Positions 31,933 through 40,837 are shown, counted from the stretch's first letter. The stretch: DNA of 64,000 bases from Arthrobacter sp. ES3-54 (GCF_029504395.1 NZ_JAQFIF010000012.1:1-64000), one strand, 5' to 3'. Translations and numbers: made by a program. The notes: generated by a model not told the origin, from the letters alone.

Positions 31933-33117
31933 GTGTTTGGCTTGACCATTTTGGACGTGGCGTTGGTTGTGGCGCTCTTGTCCTACCTGATCCACGGTCT
32001 TCGCAACGGCTTCCTTGTGACGCTGGGCGGCATCGCGGGATTCGCTGCCGGCGCCGTCGCCGCCTTCGTCTCCGTTCCCATCGTCAGCGGCCTGGTGGAG
32101 GACAGCGGCTGGCGCCTGACGGCAATCGTTGCCACCGCCGTCCTGCTCATGATCGTGGGGAACGGCCTCGGCACCATGATCGGGCGGCAAATCCGCAGCG
32201 TGGTCCCGTTCAGCCCCCTGCGCGCAGTGGACCGTCTCGTGGGCGGGGGCGTGAACGTGGTGGTGTCCGCACTCGTGATGTCGATGCTGGCATTCAGCAT
32301 CGGGGCCCTGGGCGTGCCGTTCGTGTCCGAGCAGCTCGCGGAGTCCAAGGTCATCAGGTTCATCGACGGCGTGACGCCCACGCCGGTTAAGGCTTCGATG
32401 GCGCAGCTGCGCTCTGCCGTGATCGGCGACGGCATCCCCACCCTGCTGGACGGCTTCGGCCAGAGCCAGCCCGTTGCCATACCGAACACCAGCACGGACA
32501 CGCCGGCGCTGAACAAGGCTGCCACGTCTGTACTCAAGATCGCCGGAACCGCCTACCAGTGTGGCCAGAACCAGACCGGAACCGGCTTTGTGGTCGCCCC
32601 GGGGCGGGTGGTGACCAACGCCCACGTGGTCGCGGGAGTCGACGAGCCGGTGGTGGAAACGCCCGGCGGCCGCGCACTGCCCGGGCGCGTCGTCTACTTT
32701 GACTCCCAGCACGACCTCGCCGTTGTGGCGGTGGATGGCCTGCGCTCGGAACCCCTCGCGCTGGCTGCTGACCTGCCGTCCGGCAGCGCCGCGGCCTTCG
32801 CCGGTTATCCGCACGGCGGGCCCTTCCAGTCCAAACCGGCCACGGTGCAGGACATCGCCACCGTGCTGGTCCCAGACATCTACGGCAAAAATGCGTCATC
32901 CGAGGACGTGTACCGGCTGGCCGGTGACGTGCAGCCGGGCAACTCCGGCGGCCCGCTCCTGACCATGGACGGGCAGGTCGCGGGGGTGGTCTTTGCCAAG
33001 GCCACCTCGGAGTCCTCACTCGGATTTGCGATCACCATGGCTGACCTCGGCCCGGTGGCGGCCCAAGCGCCGGGTCTTGGCAGTGCCGTCTCGTCCGGAC
33101 AGTGCATCAAGAAATAG
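31933..33117 (+). CDS. marP: MarP-family membrane serine protease
   Basis: GTG start with AAGGAG five bases ahead. The 394-residue protein has four transmembrane helices of the CvpA type (about 7-25, 29-50, 62-82, 104-128) and an extracytoplasmic chymotrypsin-like domain with His231 (TNAHVV), Asp261 (SQHDLAVV) and Ser338 (GDVQPGNSGGP). Cys210 and Cys391 are placed like the disulfide pair that activates mycobacterial MarP. In M. tuberculosis MarP protects against acid and oxidative stress by cleaving a periplasmic hydrolase; the same role here is inferred. It is divergent from the Crp gene and converges with the DUF2332 gene. Confidence 0.93.
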   Translation: MFGLTILDVALVVALLSYLIHGLRNGFLVTLGGIAGFAAGAVAAFVSVPIVSGLVEDSGWRLTAIVATAVLLMIVGNGLGTMIGRQIRSVVPFSPLRAVDRLVGGGVNVVVSALVMSMLAFSIGALGVPFVSEQLAESKVIRFIDGVTPTPVKASMAQLRSAVIGDGIPTLLDGFGQSQPVAIPNTSTDTPALNKAATSVLKIAGTAYQCGQNQTGTGFVVAPGRVVTNAHVVAGVDEPVVETPGGRALPGRVVYFDSQHDLAVVAVDGLRSEPLALAADLPSGSAAAFAGYPHGGPFQSKPATVQDIATVLVPDIYGKNASSEDVYRLAGDVQPGNSGGPLLTMDGQVAGVVFAKATSESSLGFAITMADLGPVAAQAPGLGSAVSSGQCIKK

Positions 33118-33148
33118 CCGAACTGGCACGTTCATGCCACCGCCGCGG

Positions 33149-34393
33149 CTAAAGCCACTCCAGGCTCTGCCCGTGCGGGCCGGTGATGGCCGCTGGCTGG
33201 CCGTCCTGCAGTAAAAGGAACCGGCCGCGGAGCCGGGCGTCATCCATTTCCGGGACCACATTGGACCCGTCGGCCTGCGCAATCACCGTGTGGCCTTCGT
33301 TCGAGAGCCAGTGGCAGCCCCGCTCCGCCGCAAGATCCGCCATGGTGCGCCGGAACCGAGAGCGGCCGCCGGCATCCAGGTACCCCATCACGGCGCTGTG
33401 GAACACCACCAGGGCGGCGTCGGCCGGGGCGCGGCCGACGAGTTCCACGAGCTGTTCATTGAGGTCGCCTGCCACTAACAGCGGCGGGCGTTCCTGGGCG
33501 ATAGCGATCGCCTGGCGCAGCCGTTCGAGCCGGAACTCCTGCTCCGGCCAGACGAGGGCTTCGAGCCAGGCGACGTCGTCCGGGTTGCGGACGTCCAGGG
33601 GGTTGAGATCGATCCCGGCACGCCAGGCCACCCGGGCAATCTCCGCCGGCAACGGCACCGGGCCCGAGGTGACGCAGCGCAGGACCGGAAACGTGCCGGG
33701 CGTGGCGCCGGCCGGAACCAGCCGTGTCGTCTGTGGTTCAGAGGCCTCCGCCGGGTCCGCGTCCGCCGCGCCGCCGCCGCCGGCACCGTCCGCCGCGCCG
33801 CCGCCGCCGGCATCTTCTGCCGCGCCGCCGTCGGCAGCGTCGCCCGCCGCGCCGTCGGTAGCGTCTTTCGCCGCGCAGCCCTCGGCCCGTGCGCCGACAA
33901 ACTCGTAGCCGTAGTGGTCAGGGAACAAAGCCAGCCCGGCAGAGGCGCCCACCTCGATGAGGGCCAGCGGCCGGCCCTCCACGGCCGAAATCTGTGCGAG
34001 TGAGGGCAACAGCGTGGCGCAGCGTCCGGCCTCGTTCGTCTGTGTGGACCGCGAGAGCACAATTTCCGAGACTTCGGCCCACTGGTCGTCCAGGAAGGTC
34101 CGGAAGTCTCCGTAGGGGCTGACCTGCGCGCCGAGGAACCGGGCCGCCGCGAGGATCAGCAGCGGCTGCCGCTTGTTGTGGGGCCACTGATCGATCCGCC
34201 GGATCAGCTCGGCGTCACCGGCGATCCCCACGGCCCATGCGGCATAGCACGGGGAGGAACCGGGGGCATCGACCGTGCCGAAATGCCGGAACCACTGCGC
34301 CGTGGCTGATTCCGTGGCCGAGTCCCCGCCCGAGTCCCCGCCCGAGTCCCCGCCCGAGTCTCCGGACGCGGCCGCGGGCCCCGCGGGGGACAT
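33149..34393 (-). CDS. DUF2332 family protein with low-complexity insert
   Basis: ATG at 34393 lies two bases after the aroQ stop. The 414-residue protein opens with a (GDSG)n tract, then FRHFGTVDAPGSSPCYAAWAVGIAGD, RQPLLILAAARFLGAQV and CATLLPSLAQISAVEGRPLALIEVGASAGLALFPD, typical of DUF2332, a family whose VGASAGL motif recalls methyltransferase-like cofactor sites but whose function is unknown. Residues about 160-205 are an Asp/Gly/Ala-rich insert of repeated DGAAGDAADGG-like units interrupting the domain. The C-terminus carries LLVAGDLNEQL and GCHWLSNEGHTVI. It is cotranscribed with aroQ. Confidence 0.85.
   Translation of the reverse strand: MSPAGPAAASGDSGGDSGGDSGGDSATESATAQWFRHFGTVDAPGSSPCYAAWAVGIAGDAELIRRIDQWPHNKRQPLLILAAARFLGAQVSPYGDFRTFLDDQWAEVSEIVLSRSTQTNEAGRCATLLPSLAQISAVEGRPLALIEVGASAGLALFPDHYGYEFVGARAEGCAAKDATDGAAGDAADGGAAEDAGGGGAADGAGGGGAADADPAEASEPQTTRLVPAGATPGTFPVLRCVTSGPVPLPAEIARVAWRAGIDLNPLDVRNPDDVAWLEALVWPEQEFRLERLRQAIAIAQERPPLLVAGDLNEQLVELVGRAPADAALVVFHSAVMGYLDAGGRSRFRRTMADLAAERGCHWLSNEGHTVIAQADGSNVVPEMDDARLRGRFLLLQDGQPAAITGPHGQSLEWL
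34322..34369. repeat. 12-bp minisatellite encoding GDSG
   Basis: GTCCCCGCCCGA repeats about three to four times near the start of the DUF2332 gene, changing only the number of Gly-Asp-Ser-Gly units. A likely length-variable tract. Confidence 0.75.
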
Positions 34394-34395
34394 GC

Positions 34396-34872
34396 TCAGC
34401 CCTTGTCCGCGTGCAGTCCGGCGAGGTATTCCACCGCGAAGCGGTAGCCCAGGATCCCGGCGCCGGCGATCACGGCCTTGCTGATGTCCGAAAGGTAGGA
34501 ATGGTGCCGGAAGGCCTCGCGGGCGTGAACATTGGTGATGTGCACCTCGACCGTCGGCAGGGCAACTGCGGAAATGGCGTCCCGGATGGCCACGGACGTG
34601 TGCGTGTAGGCGCCGGCGTTGATCACGATTCCCACCGCCTTCCCGCGTGCGGCGTGGATGGCGTCCACCAGGGCACCCTCGTGGTTGGACTGGAAGCACT
34701 CGACGTCCAGGCCGTGTGCCGCGCCGGCGTCCTTGGCGAGCTGTTCGACGTCGGCCAGGGTCGCCGTCCCGTATTTTTCCGGCTCGCGGGTGCCGAGCAG
34801 GTTCAAATTCGGTCCGTTGAGTACCAGAATGGTGCCGCGGCCTGCGCCGCTGGCGGGGGTGGCTTCAGTCAT
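34396..34872 (-). CDS. aroQ: Type II 3-dehydroquinate dehydratase
   Basis: A 158-residue enzyme of the shikimate pathway converting 3-dehydroquinate to 3-dehydroshikimate. The signature LVLNGPNLNLLGTREPEKYG includes the catalytic Arg and Tyr; QSNHEGALVDAIH, INAGAYTHTSVAIRDA, and EVHITNVHAREAFRHHSY with the catalytic His and substrate-binding residues follow. The ~12-residue N-terminal extension (MTEATPASGAGR) is slightly longer than usual. Type II enzymes are cytoplasmic dodecamers. It is followed by the DUF2332 gene after two bases and has no other aromatic-pathway gene nearby. Confidence 0.96.
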   Translation of the reverse strand: MTEATPASGAGRGTILVLNGPNLNLLGTREPEKYGTATLADVEQLAKDAGAAHGLDVECFQSNHEGALVDAIHAARGKAVGIVINAGAYTHTSVAIRDAISAVALPTVEVHITNVHAREAFRHHSYLSDISKAVIAGAGILGYRFAVEYLAGLHADKG

Positions 34873-34978
34873 GTCTGCAAATCTATCGCGCCGCGGGCCC
34901 GCACGCGCTGTTCGTTACCGGCGCACCGTTCGCTAGGAAAGGCTGCCCGCTGCGGCGTCGACCTACAGGACCGACGAC

Positions 34979-35012
34979 GGCGGCGCGGCCCACCGGAGTG
35001 GGAGGCGCCGCC
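34979..35012 (-). terminator. GC-rich hairpin downstream of acs
   Basis: GGCGGCGC (34979-34986) pairs with GCGCCGCC (35005-35012), with an inner CCCAC/GTGGG stem. It lies 48 bases after the acs stop on the minus strand; there is no T-run. Confidence 0.5.
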
Positions 35013-35059
35013 GCCGGCCGAACGCCGTCGGCAAAACGTGTCGAAAGGGGCGGCGCCGG

Positions 35060-37090
35060 CTATTTCTTCAGCGATTGTGCGATCTGGGTCATGACGGTGT
35101 TGTCGGCCAGGGTGGTCGCGTCGCCGACCTCGCGGCCTTCCGCGACGTCCTTGAGCAGGCGGCGCATGATCTTCCCGGACCGGGTCTTGGGCAGTTCGGG
35201 GACCACGAGGATGGTTTTGGGTTTGGCGATCGGACCGATTTCCTTGCCCACGTGGTTGCGGAGTTCCTGCACGATCGCCTCTCCGGTGTCCACGGCGTCC
35301 CCGCGCAGGATCACGAAGGCGACGACGGCCTGGCCGGTGGTCTCGTCCGCGGCTCCGACGACGGCGGCTTCCGCGACCGCGGGGTGGGATACCAGTGCGG
35401 ACTCGATTTCGGCGGTGGAGAGCCGGTGCCCGGAAATGTTCATCACGTCATCGACCCGGCCGAGGAGCCAGATATCGCCGTCCTCGTCCTTTTTGGCGCC
35501 GTCGCCGGCGAAGTACATGGTCTCGAAGCGGGACCAGTAGGTTTCCTTGAACCGTTCCGGGTCGCCCCAGATCCCGCGCAGCATGGCCGGCCAGGGTTCG
35601 CGGATCACCAGGAAGCCGCCGTGGCCGTTGGGCACCGATTCGCCGGCCTCGTCCACGACGTCCACGGCGATGCCGGGCAGCGGGACCTGGGCCGAGCCGG
35701 GCTTGGTCGCCGTGACCCCCGGCAGCGGGGCGATCATTTGCGCCCCGGTCTCGGTCTGCCACCAGGTGTCCACGATCGGTGCGGGGTTCTCCTTGCGTTC
35801 GCCGTTCTTGCCGGCATTGGAACCGATGACCTCGCGGTACCACATCCAGGCTTCCGGGTTGATGGGTTCGCCGACCGAACCGAGCACGCGGATCGAGGAG
35901 AGGTCGGACTTGGCCGGGATGTCCTTGCCCCACTTCATGAACGTGCGGATCGCGGTGGGGGCGGTGTAGAGGATGGAGACCTTGTACTTCTCCACGATCT
36001 CCCACCAGCGGCCCTGGTGCGGGGAGTCCGGCGTGCCTTCGTACATGACCTGGGTCGCTCCGTTGATGAGCGGGGCGTAGGCGACGTAGGAGTGCCCGGT
36101 GACCCAGCCGATGTCGGCGGTGCACCAGTAGACGTCGGTCTCCGGGTGGAGATCGAAGACCGCCCGGTGCGTGTAGGCGGTCTGGGTGAGGTAGCCGCCG
36201 GTGGTGTGCAGGATGCCCTTGGGCTTTCCGGTGGTGCCGGAGGTGTAGAGGATGAAGAGCGGGTGCTCGGCGTCGTGCCCGGCGGCGGTGTGCTCGGCGG
36301 ACGCGGCGCCGACGGTGTCCGCCCACCAGTGGTCCCTGCCCTCGTGCCAGTCCACGTCCTGGCCGTTGCGCCTGACGACCACCACGTTCTGCACGCTGTG
36401 GCCGTCCCCGTCTCCGGCCCGGGCCAGGGCGTCGTCGACCGCGGCCTTCAGGGCGCTGGGCTTGCCGCGGCGGTAGGTGCCGTCGGCCGTGACCACGAGC
36501 TTGGCCTCGGCGTCGTCAATCCGGGAACGCAGGGCATCGGCGGAGAAGCCGCCGAAGACCACGGAGTGGATGGCGCCGATCCTGGCGCAGGCCAGCATGG
36601 TGATCACGGCCTCGGGAATCATCGGCAGGTAGACCGCGACGCGGTCGCCCTTGGCCACGCCCAGGGACTCGAAGGCGTTCGCGGCCTTCTTCACTTCCTC
36701 GGTGAGCTGTGCGTAGGTGTACGTGCGGGTATCGCCCGGCTCGCCCTCGAAGTAGATCGCCACCCGGTCCCCGTGGCCGGCCTCGACATGGCGGTCCAGG
36801 GCGTTGTAGGCGGCGTTGACCTCCCCGCCGACAAACCACTTCGCGAACGGCGGGTTGGACCAGTCCAGCGTCTGGGTGAAGTCCCTGGACCAGTCCAGCA
36901 GTTCGCGGGCCTGCTTCGCCCAGAACGCGGGCCGGTCGGCGTCGGCCTCGGCGTACTCCCCGGCGGTGACCACCGCATTCGCCGCGAACTCGGCCGACGG
37001 CGCGAAACGGCGGTTCTCCTGGGACAGGTTTTCGAAGGCATCGCCGTGGGGCGTCTGCGTGGCCATGGAGCCGGGTGTCTGCTGGGACAT
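35060..37090 (-). CDS. acs: Acetyl-CoA synthetase
   Basis: ATG at 37090 (MSQQTPGS) has TGAGG six bases ahead; two upstream in-frame starts are possible. The 676-residue AMP-forming enzyme activates acetate to acetyl-AMP and acetyl-CoA. Landmarks are WSNPPFAKWFVGGEVNAAYN, FSADALRSRI, the P-loop LYTSGTTGKPKG, WCTADIGWVTGHSY, DTWWQTETG, GDGAKKDEDG, LGRVDDVMNISGHRLST and the A10 motif KTRSGKIMRR, whose Lys is the acetylation-controlled residue. A promoter with a partial Crp-type site lies upstream, fitting cAMP control of acetate use. Confidence 0.96.
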   Translation of the reverse strand: MSQQTPGSMATQTPHGDAFENLSQENRRFAPSAEFAANAVVTAGEYAEADADRPAFWAKQARELLDWSRDFTQTLDWSNPPFAKWFVGGEVNAAYNALDRHVEAGHGDRVAIYFEGEPGDTRTYTYAQLTEEVKKAANAFESLGVAKGDRVAVYLPMIPEAVITMLACARIGAIHSVVFGGFSADALRSRIDDAEAKLVVTADGTYRRGKPSALKAAVDDALARAGDGDGHSVQNVVVVRRNGQDVDWHEGRDHWWADTVGAASAEHTAAGHDAEHPLFILYTSGTTGKPKGILHTTGGYLTQTAYTHRAVFDLHPETDVYWCTADIGWVTGHSYVAYAPLINGATQVMYEGTPDSPHQGRWWEIVEKYKVSILYTAPTAIRTFMKWGKDIPAKSDLSSIRVLGSVGEPINPEAWMWYREVIGSNAGKNGERKENPAPIVDTWWQTETGAQMIAPLPGVTATKPGSAQVPLPGIAVDVVDEAGESVPNGHGGFLVIREPWPAMLRGIWGDPERFKETYWSRFETMYFAGDGAKKDEDGDIWLLGRVDDVMNISGHRLSTAEIESALVSHPAVAEAAVVGAADETTGQAVVAFVILRGDAVDTGEAIVQELRNHVGKEIGPIAKPKTILVVPELPKTRSGKIMRRLLKDVAEGREVGDATTLADNTVMTQIAQSLKK

Positions 37091-37523
37091 GGTGAACCTC
37101 ATCATTCATCGATCCGGGCTGCGCGGCCATGCGCGTCGCCTCCGCGCCGGGCCGCATGCGCGACGTCGGGCGGCGGCAGACCGCGGCAGTGCCGCTGGAG
37201 CTGTCTGGAATAAACACTAATACGCGGGTCCGACCAAACGTGCGCCCCGTCACAAACAGCGCCGTAAGCGGTGTTTGTTAAGCGCCGAGTGGTTCGTTGG
37301 TGACGCCGGACGGTGTCCGGGAGTCAAGCGTCCGGGATTCGGAAAGTCGGAGAATTCTGCTGTGGCCGCCCTCGGCTTGTCAGCTAGTGATCGGCCATCC
37401 ACTTGGCTAGGCTGAGATGAAGTTGTGACATCCGATGGAGGCGACAGGAACCGCTTGCGGTGCTGTCTTAGCCTGCCGTTAGGCGGCGCTGTCCAGGGTG
37501 CCGCCATGCTAAGGAGATACGGA
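37091..37523. other. Intergenic region between acs and the membrane protein
   Basis: The 433 bases hold the candidate acs promoter and, at 37251-37277, a weak ACAAACA/TGTTTGT inverted repeat. A possible -10 (TAGGCT, 37408-37413) faces the membrane protein gene. I see no gene or RNA in the remainder. Confidence 0.5.
37209..37254 (-). promoter_or_regulatory. Candidate acs promoter with partial Crp-type site
   Basis: On the minus strand TTGGTC (37232-37237) and TTTATT (37209-37214) are separated by 17 bases. TGTGAC (37249-37254) with GCACG ten bases on resembles half of a Crp/GlxR site at about -44. Confidence 0.35.
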
Positions 37524-39008
37524 ATGAACGAGCAAAACAACGGGCAGCTCCGGGCGCCCGCCCAGAGCCAGGGCGGAACGGCGCAGCCGGGGCCGGCCGG
37601 GTTCGGGGATGCGCCACGCTTCACGGTGGACAAGAAGACCGCGAAGAAGAACGAGGCCGTCCTCGGCCCCTTCACTGTCCGGGACCTCACAGTCTTCGGC
37701 TCCACACTGCTTCTTTTCATTGCCTCGCTGATTCCGATGTTTGCTTTCGCATACAACTTGTGGAACCTGGGCAGCCTGTTCTTCCTGGGCCTGGGCATCG
37801 TGCTTCCGCTCATTGTCACCGCGTTGTTCGTGGCCCGCCGTCTCAGCCCGTCGACCAGGATCCGGATCGGGTCCCTTTCGATCGACCAGTTCGCGTCCGT
37901 GGTGGCGTCTTTCACGCTGGCCTTCTTCTTCCTGGCTGTCGCCGGGGCGTTCGTGCCCAGCATGCTGATAGCGCTCCTTGGCGCCTTGGGACTCTTCGCG
38001 GCCACCGTCCTGGCCCGCTGGATCCCGTTCTTTGCCGGCGACTTCCTGGGCCGGGAGGAAACGCCTGCCCACATCGTGGCCCGTGAAGCTGTTGCCCCGG
38101 TACAAAAGCCCCGTGCGCCCAAGACGCCGAAGACGCCGAAGCAGCCCAAAACGGCCAAGGACTCCGCGGGAAGTGCATCCAAGGCGGCAGCAACCGGCGC
38201 GGCAGCATCCGGTGCCGCAGCAACCGGCGCGGCAGCATCGGGCGCGGCAGCGGGCTGGGGTAAGCGCCCGGCCGCCAGCAGCCCGGTAGCCAGCGGCCAG
38301 GCGGCTGCGCCGGCGGCTACCTCACCGGCCGCGCCGGCGGCGGGGGCGCCTTCAACTGGAGCGGCATCCGTTGCAGCACCGGGCGCTGCGGCGCCCAGCG
38401 CACCGGCGACCCAGATTTCCGGCGTAGTACCCGCAGTCAGCGCGGCTGCCCCAGCGCCGTCGGCTGCGTCGACGCCGTCGAAGTCAGCTGAGCCGGCTGC
38501 TGAGGCACGGTTCGCTGAGCCGGCTGCGTCCGGCGCTGAACAGACCCGGGCCGCCGCCGTCCCGGCCGCTGCTGCCGGTGCTGCCGCTGCCGCTGGTGCC
38601 GTTGCCGGCGCAGGTGCGCCTACTGCCGCCGCTGCGCAGACCCCGCCCGCGGCTGAACAGACCGAGGCCGCTGACGTTCCGGCAACCCCCGGCGGCAGTG
38701 CCCCCACCACCGTCAACCCCCAGGTCCGGCCCAACGAGCAGGTCCGCCCGCAGGAGCCCATCGGCGCCACCGTGGATCCCGCCAGCCGGCCCGCCGAGGA
38801 CGATGTCCACCCTGTGCACGAGGCGTTCTGGTTCGCCGTCGCACAGCCCCGCACCGCCGTCGACCCGCGCACCGGAGCCCCGGCGTTCGTCATTGAACCC
38901 GGCGGCTGGGTCCTTGCCATTGAGGACCGCGGCAACGAATTCCTGGTCCAGCACACCGACGGCCGGTTGGGCGTTTTGCGGGACCTCAGCAACATCGAAC
39001 GCGGTTAG
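37524..39008 (+). CDS. Membrane protein with long Ala/Pro-rich linker and conserved C-terminal domain
   Basis: ATG at 37524 has AAGGAG seven bases ahead. The 494-residue protein has a polar N-terminus, four hydrophobic helices (about 53-75, 80-102, 120-140, 143-162), a basic Lys-Thr-Pro stretch (PKTPKTPKQPKTAK), then ~220 residues of Ala/Pro/Thr/Ser-rich low complexity with repeated ATGAAASGAA units. The C-terminal ~65 residues (HPVHEAFWFAVAQPRTAVDPRTG, GGWVLAIEDRGNEFLVQHTDGRLGVL) form a compact domain. I do not know the function; a cell-envelope role is a guess. It precedes nth by nine bases, so they may share a transcript. Confidence 0.75.
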   Translation: MNEQNNGQLRAPAQSQGGTAQPGPAGFGDAPRFTVDKKTAKKNEAVLGPFTVRDLTVFGSTLLLFIASLIPMFAFAYNLWNLGSLFFLGLGIVLPLIVTALFVARRLSPSTRIRIGSLSIDQFASVVASFTLAFFFLAVAGAFVPSMLIALLGALGLFAATVLARWIPFFAGDFLGREETPAHIVAREAVAPVQKPRAPKTPKTPKQPKTAKDSAGSASKAAATGAAASGAAATGAAASGAAAGWGKRPAASSPVASGQAAAPAATSPAAPAAGAPSTGAASVAAPGAAAPSAPATQISGVVPAVSAAAPAPSAASTPSKSAEPAAEARFAEPAASGAEQTRAAAVPAAAAGAAAAAGAVAGAGAPTAAAAQTPPAAEQTEAADVPATPGGSAPTTVNPQVRPNEQVRPQEPIGATVDPASRPAEDDVHPVHEAFWFAVAQPRTAVDPRTGAPAFVIEPGGWVLAIEDRGNEFLVQHTDGRLGVLRDLSNIERG

Positions 39009-39017
39009 CCAACCCCC

Positions 39018-39875
39018 GTGGCCACGGAATCCGGCAGCACGGTATCCGGCACCCCGGTCCCCGGGAGCGCCAGGCCCGGTGCGGCGCGGGCGTCCGGGGA
39101 GTCTGTCCTGGCGCTCAAGCGCCGCGCGCGCCGGATTAACCGGGAACTCGCGGAACAGTACCCCTATGCCCACGCGGAGCTGGACTTCCGCAGCCCGTTC
39201 GAGCTCGTGATAGCAACCGTGCTGTCCGCACAGACCACGGACGTGCTGGTCAACCAGATCACGCCCCTGCTGTTCGCGCGGTACCCGGATGCGCGGCAGA
39301 TGGCAGAGGCGGATCCGGCCGAGCTGGAGGCCATCATCAAGCCCACCGGCTTCTTTCGCGCCAAGGCCAGAAATCTCCTGGCGCTGTGCACCCGGCTTGT
39401 GGACGAGTACGACGGCGAGGTGCCGGGCCGGCTGGCGGACCTGGTGACGCTGCCCGGCGTCGGGCGGAAAACCGCGAACGTCGTGCTGGGCAATGCCTTC
39501 GGCATTCCGGGCATCACGGTGGACACCCACTTCGGCCGGCTGGCGCGTCGTTTGGGCTGGACGGAATCGGATGACCCGGTCCGGATCGAGTCCGACGTCG
39601 CTGCGCTGTTCGAACCGAAGGACTGGACCATGCTCTCGCACCGCGTCGTCTTTCACGGCCGCCGCGTCTGCCACTCCCGCAAGCCGGCCTGCGGCGCCTG
39701 CGCCGTCGCCAACTGGTGCCCCAGCTACGGGATGGGGGAAACCGATCCGGAGAAGGCAAAGAAACTGCTGAAGTACGAGCTCGCCCCGGGGCAGGAGGCA
39801 CTGCTGGCCCGGTTGCTGGCCGAGACGCACCGGGCCGCGGAAATCCGGATGGAATCGCAGAGGAAGCAGCCGTGA
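39018..39875 (+). CDS. nth: Endonuclease III
   Basis: A 285-residue DNA glycosylase/AP lyase removing oxidised pyrimidines. It has an ~35-residue N-terminal extension, then ATVLSAQTTDVLVNQITP, the helix-hairpin-helix LPGVGRKTANVVL with the catalytic Lys, the catalytic Asp in VDTHFGRLARRLGW, and a [4Fe-4S] cluster motif with cysteines in CHSRKPACGACAVANWC. The C-terminal ~45 residues after WCPSYGMGE are additional. The stop overlaps the Nudix gene start (GTGA at 39872-39875), the same nth-Nudix order as in mycobacteria (Rv3674c-Rv3672c). Confidence 0.95.
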   Translation: MATESGSTVSGTPVPGSARPGAARASGESVLALKRRARRINRELAEQYPYAHAELDFRSPFELVIATVLSAQTTDVLVNQITPLLFARYPDARQMAEADPAELEAIIKPTGFFRAKARNLLALCTRLVDEYDGEVPGRLADLVTLPGVGRKTANVVLGNAFGIPGITVDTHFGRLARRLGWTESDDPVRIESDVAALFEPKDWTMLSHRVVFHGRRVCHSRKPACGACAVANWCPSYGMGETDPEKAKKLLKYELAPGQEALLARLLAETHRAAEIRMESQRKQP

Positions 39876-40552
39876 CCGCGCGCCAGGACCTCGTTAACCT
39901 CGTTGCCGCGGTGGAGGCGGGCACGGCGCCGGCCCCTGATCCGCGCTGGCGGGAACTCGCCGTCGAGCCCGGCGAGCGGGTCCGCAGGGCCGCTGTGCTC
40001 ATGCTCTTTGGTGCGCTGGGCAACGATCCAGCCGAGTCCGAGAAGCTGCTGGCTCCAGCCGATTTGGACGTGCTGCTGCTGCAGCGGGCCCAAACCCTGG
40101 AGGACCATCCCGGGCAAGTGGCGTTTCCAGGCGGTGGCATCGACCCGGGTGAATCCGTGGTCGACGCTGCCCTTCGCGAGGCTGAAGAGGAGACCGGACT
40201 GAACCCTGCGGGCGTGGACGTCCTCGGAGTGATGCCTGAACTGGCGCTGCCCCGGGGTAATTTCCTGGTCACCCCGGTCCTGGCCTGGTGGGCCGCCCAG
40301 TCACCGGTCCGAGTGGTGGACTACGGTGAATCCGCCCAGGTGTTCCGTGTTCCGGTCCGGGATCTGCTGGACCCGGACAACCGGGTGATGGCAACGGTCA
40401 GCCGGGCCGGCCAAACGTTCCAGAGCCCCGCCTTCACCGTCAACGGCGTGGTGGTCTGGGGGTTTACCGGGATGATCCTGAACCAGCTCTTTGAACAGCT
40501 GGGCTGGGCCGTTCCGTGGGACCGCGCACGGTTCCACGCGATTGACGTGTGA
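39872..40552 (+). CDS. Nudix hydrolase, CoA-pyrophosphatase type
   Basis: GTG start overlaps the nth stop. The 226-residue protein has a complete Nudix box in VAFPGGGIDPGESVVDAALREAEEETGL, here named by its parts: GGGIDPGE, then REAEEETG. The preceding VLLLQRAQTLEDHPGQVAFPGG is typical of NudL/YeaB-like CoA diphosphatases, which cleave CoA to phosphopantetheine and 3',5'-ADP. The C-terminus has VVWGFTGMILNQL, also family-typical. It is translationally coupled with the DNA repair gene nth, though a repair role is not implied. Confidence 0.92.
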   Translation: MTARQDLVNLVAAVEAGTAPAPDPRWRELAVEPGERVRRAAVLMLFGALGNDPAESEKLLAPADLDVLLLQRAQTLEDHPGQVAFPGGGIDPGESVVDAALREAEEETGLNPAGVDVLGVMPELALPRGNFLVTPVLAWWAAQSPVRVVDYGESAQVFRVPVRDLLDPDNRVMATVSRAGQTFQSPAFTVNGVVVWGFTGMILNQLFEQLGWAVPWDRARFHAIDV

Positions 40553-40576
40553 ACCCTCAGGGCACCGGCCGGTCCG

Positions 40577-40837
40577 CTAGCCGGTAGCCACGGCGCTGCG
40601 CGCCAGGGGAGCGCGCGCCCGTCCTCCCGACCTGCCGGCGGCGGCCCGCGAGTGCGTACTGGAACCGTCCACAATCAGGCCGGTCGCGGCGTTCTCGCGC
40701 ACGGCGTTGATGCCCGCCGCCGCGCTTTTGATGGAGCTGAAGAGCGGTGACACGGCCACTACCGTGCCATCCGCCGCCGTCAACCTAAAGAAATATGCCT
40801 TGTCGCCAGCCTGCGCGATCTCAAAAATGCCAGCCAA
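40577..40837 (-). CDS. DUF1508 (YegP-like) domain protein with TTG start
   Basis: The start is set at TTG 40837 because GGGGAGG lies seven bases ahead and the protein then opens MAGIFEIAQAGDKAYFFRL, parallel to MAGYFELVDAPDGGYRIRM in the paralogue at 12305. A longer frame to 40936 has no ribosome site. The 86-residue protein has one DUF1508 repeat (residues 1-55, LTAADGTVVAVSPLFSS, AVRENAATGLIVDGS) and a basic Ser/Arg/Ala tail. Function unknown. It converges with the Nudix gene; the next gene upstream on the minus strand (polymerase) ends 143 bases away. Confidence 0.75.
   Translation of the reverse strand: MAGIFEIAQAGDKAYFFRLTAADGTVVAVSPLFSSIKSAAAGINAVRENAATGLIVDGSSTHSRAAAGRSGGRARAPLARSAVATG

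Noticed and set aside
34388..34397. GGACATGCTC at the DUF2332 start as a fourth palindrome array
   Set aside because: It is a single unit made by the start codon context; the 21-base unit and the 29/40-bp partners are missing.
35075..37213. 712-codon plus-strand frame opposite acs
   Set aside because: Antisense shadow of acs with no family resemblance and no start signal.
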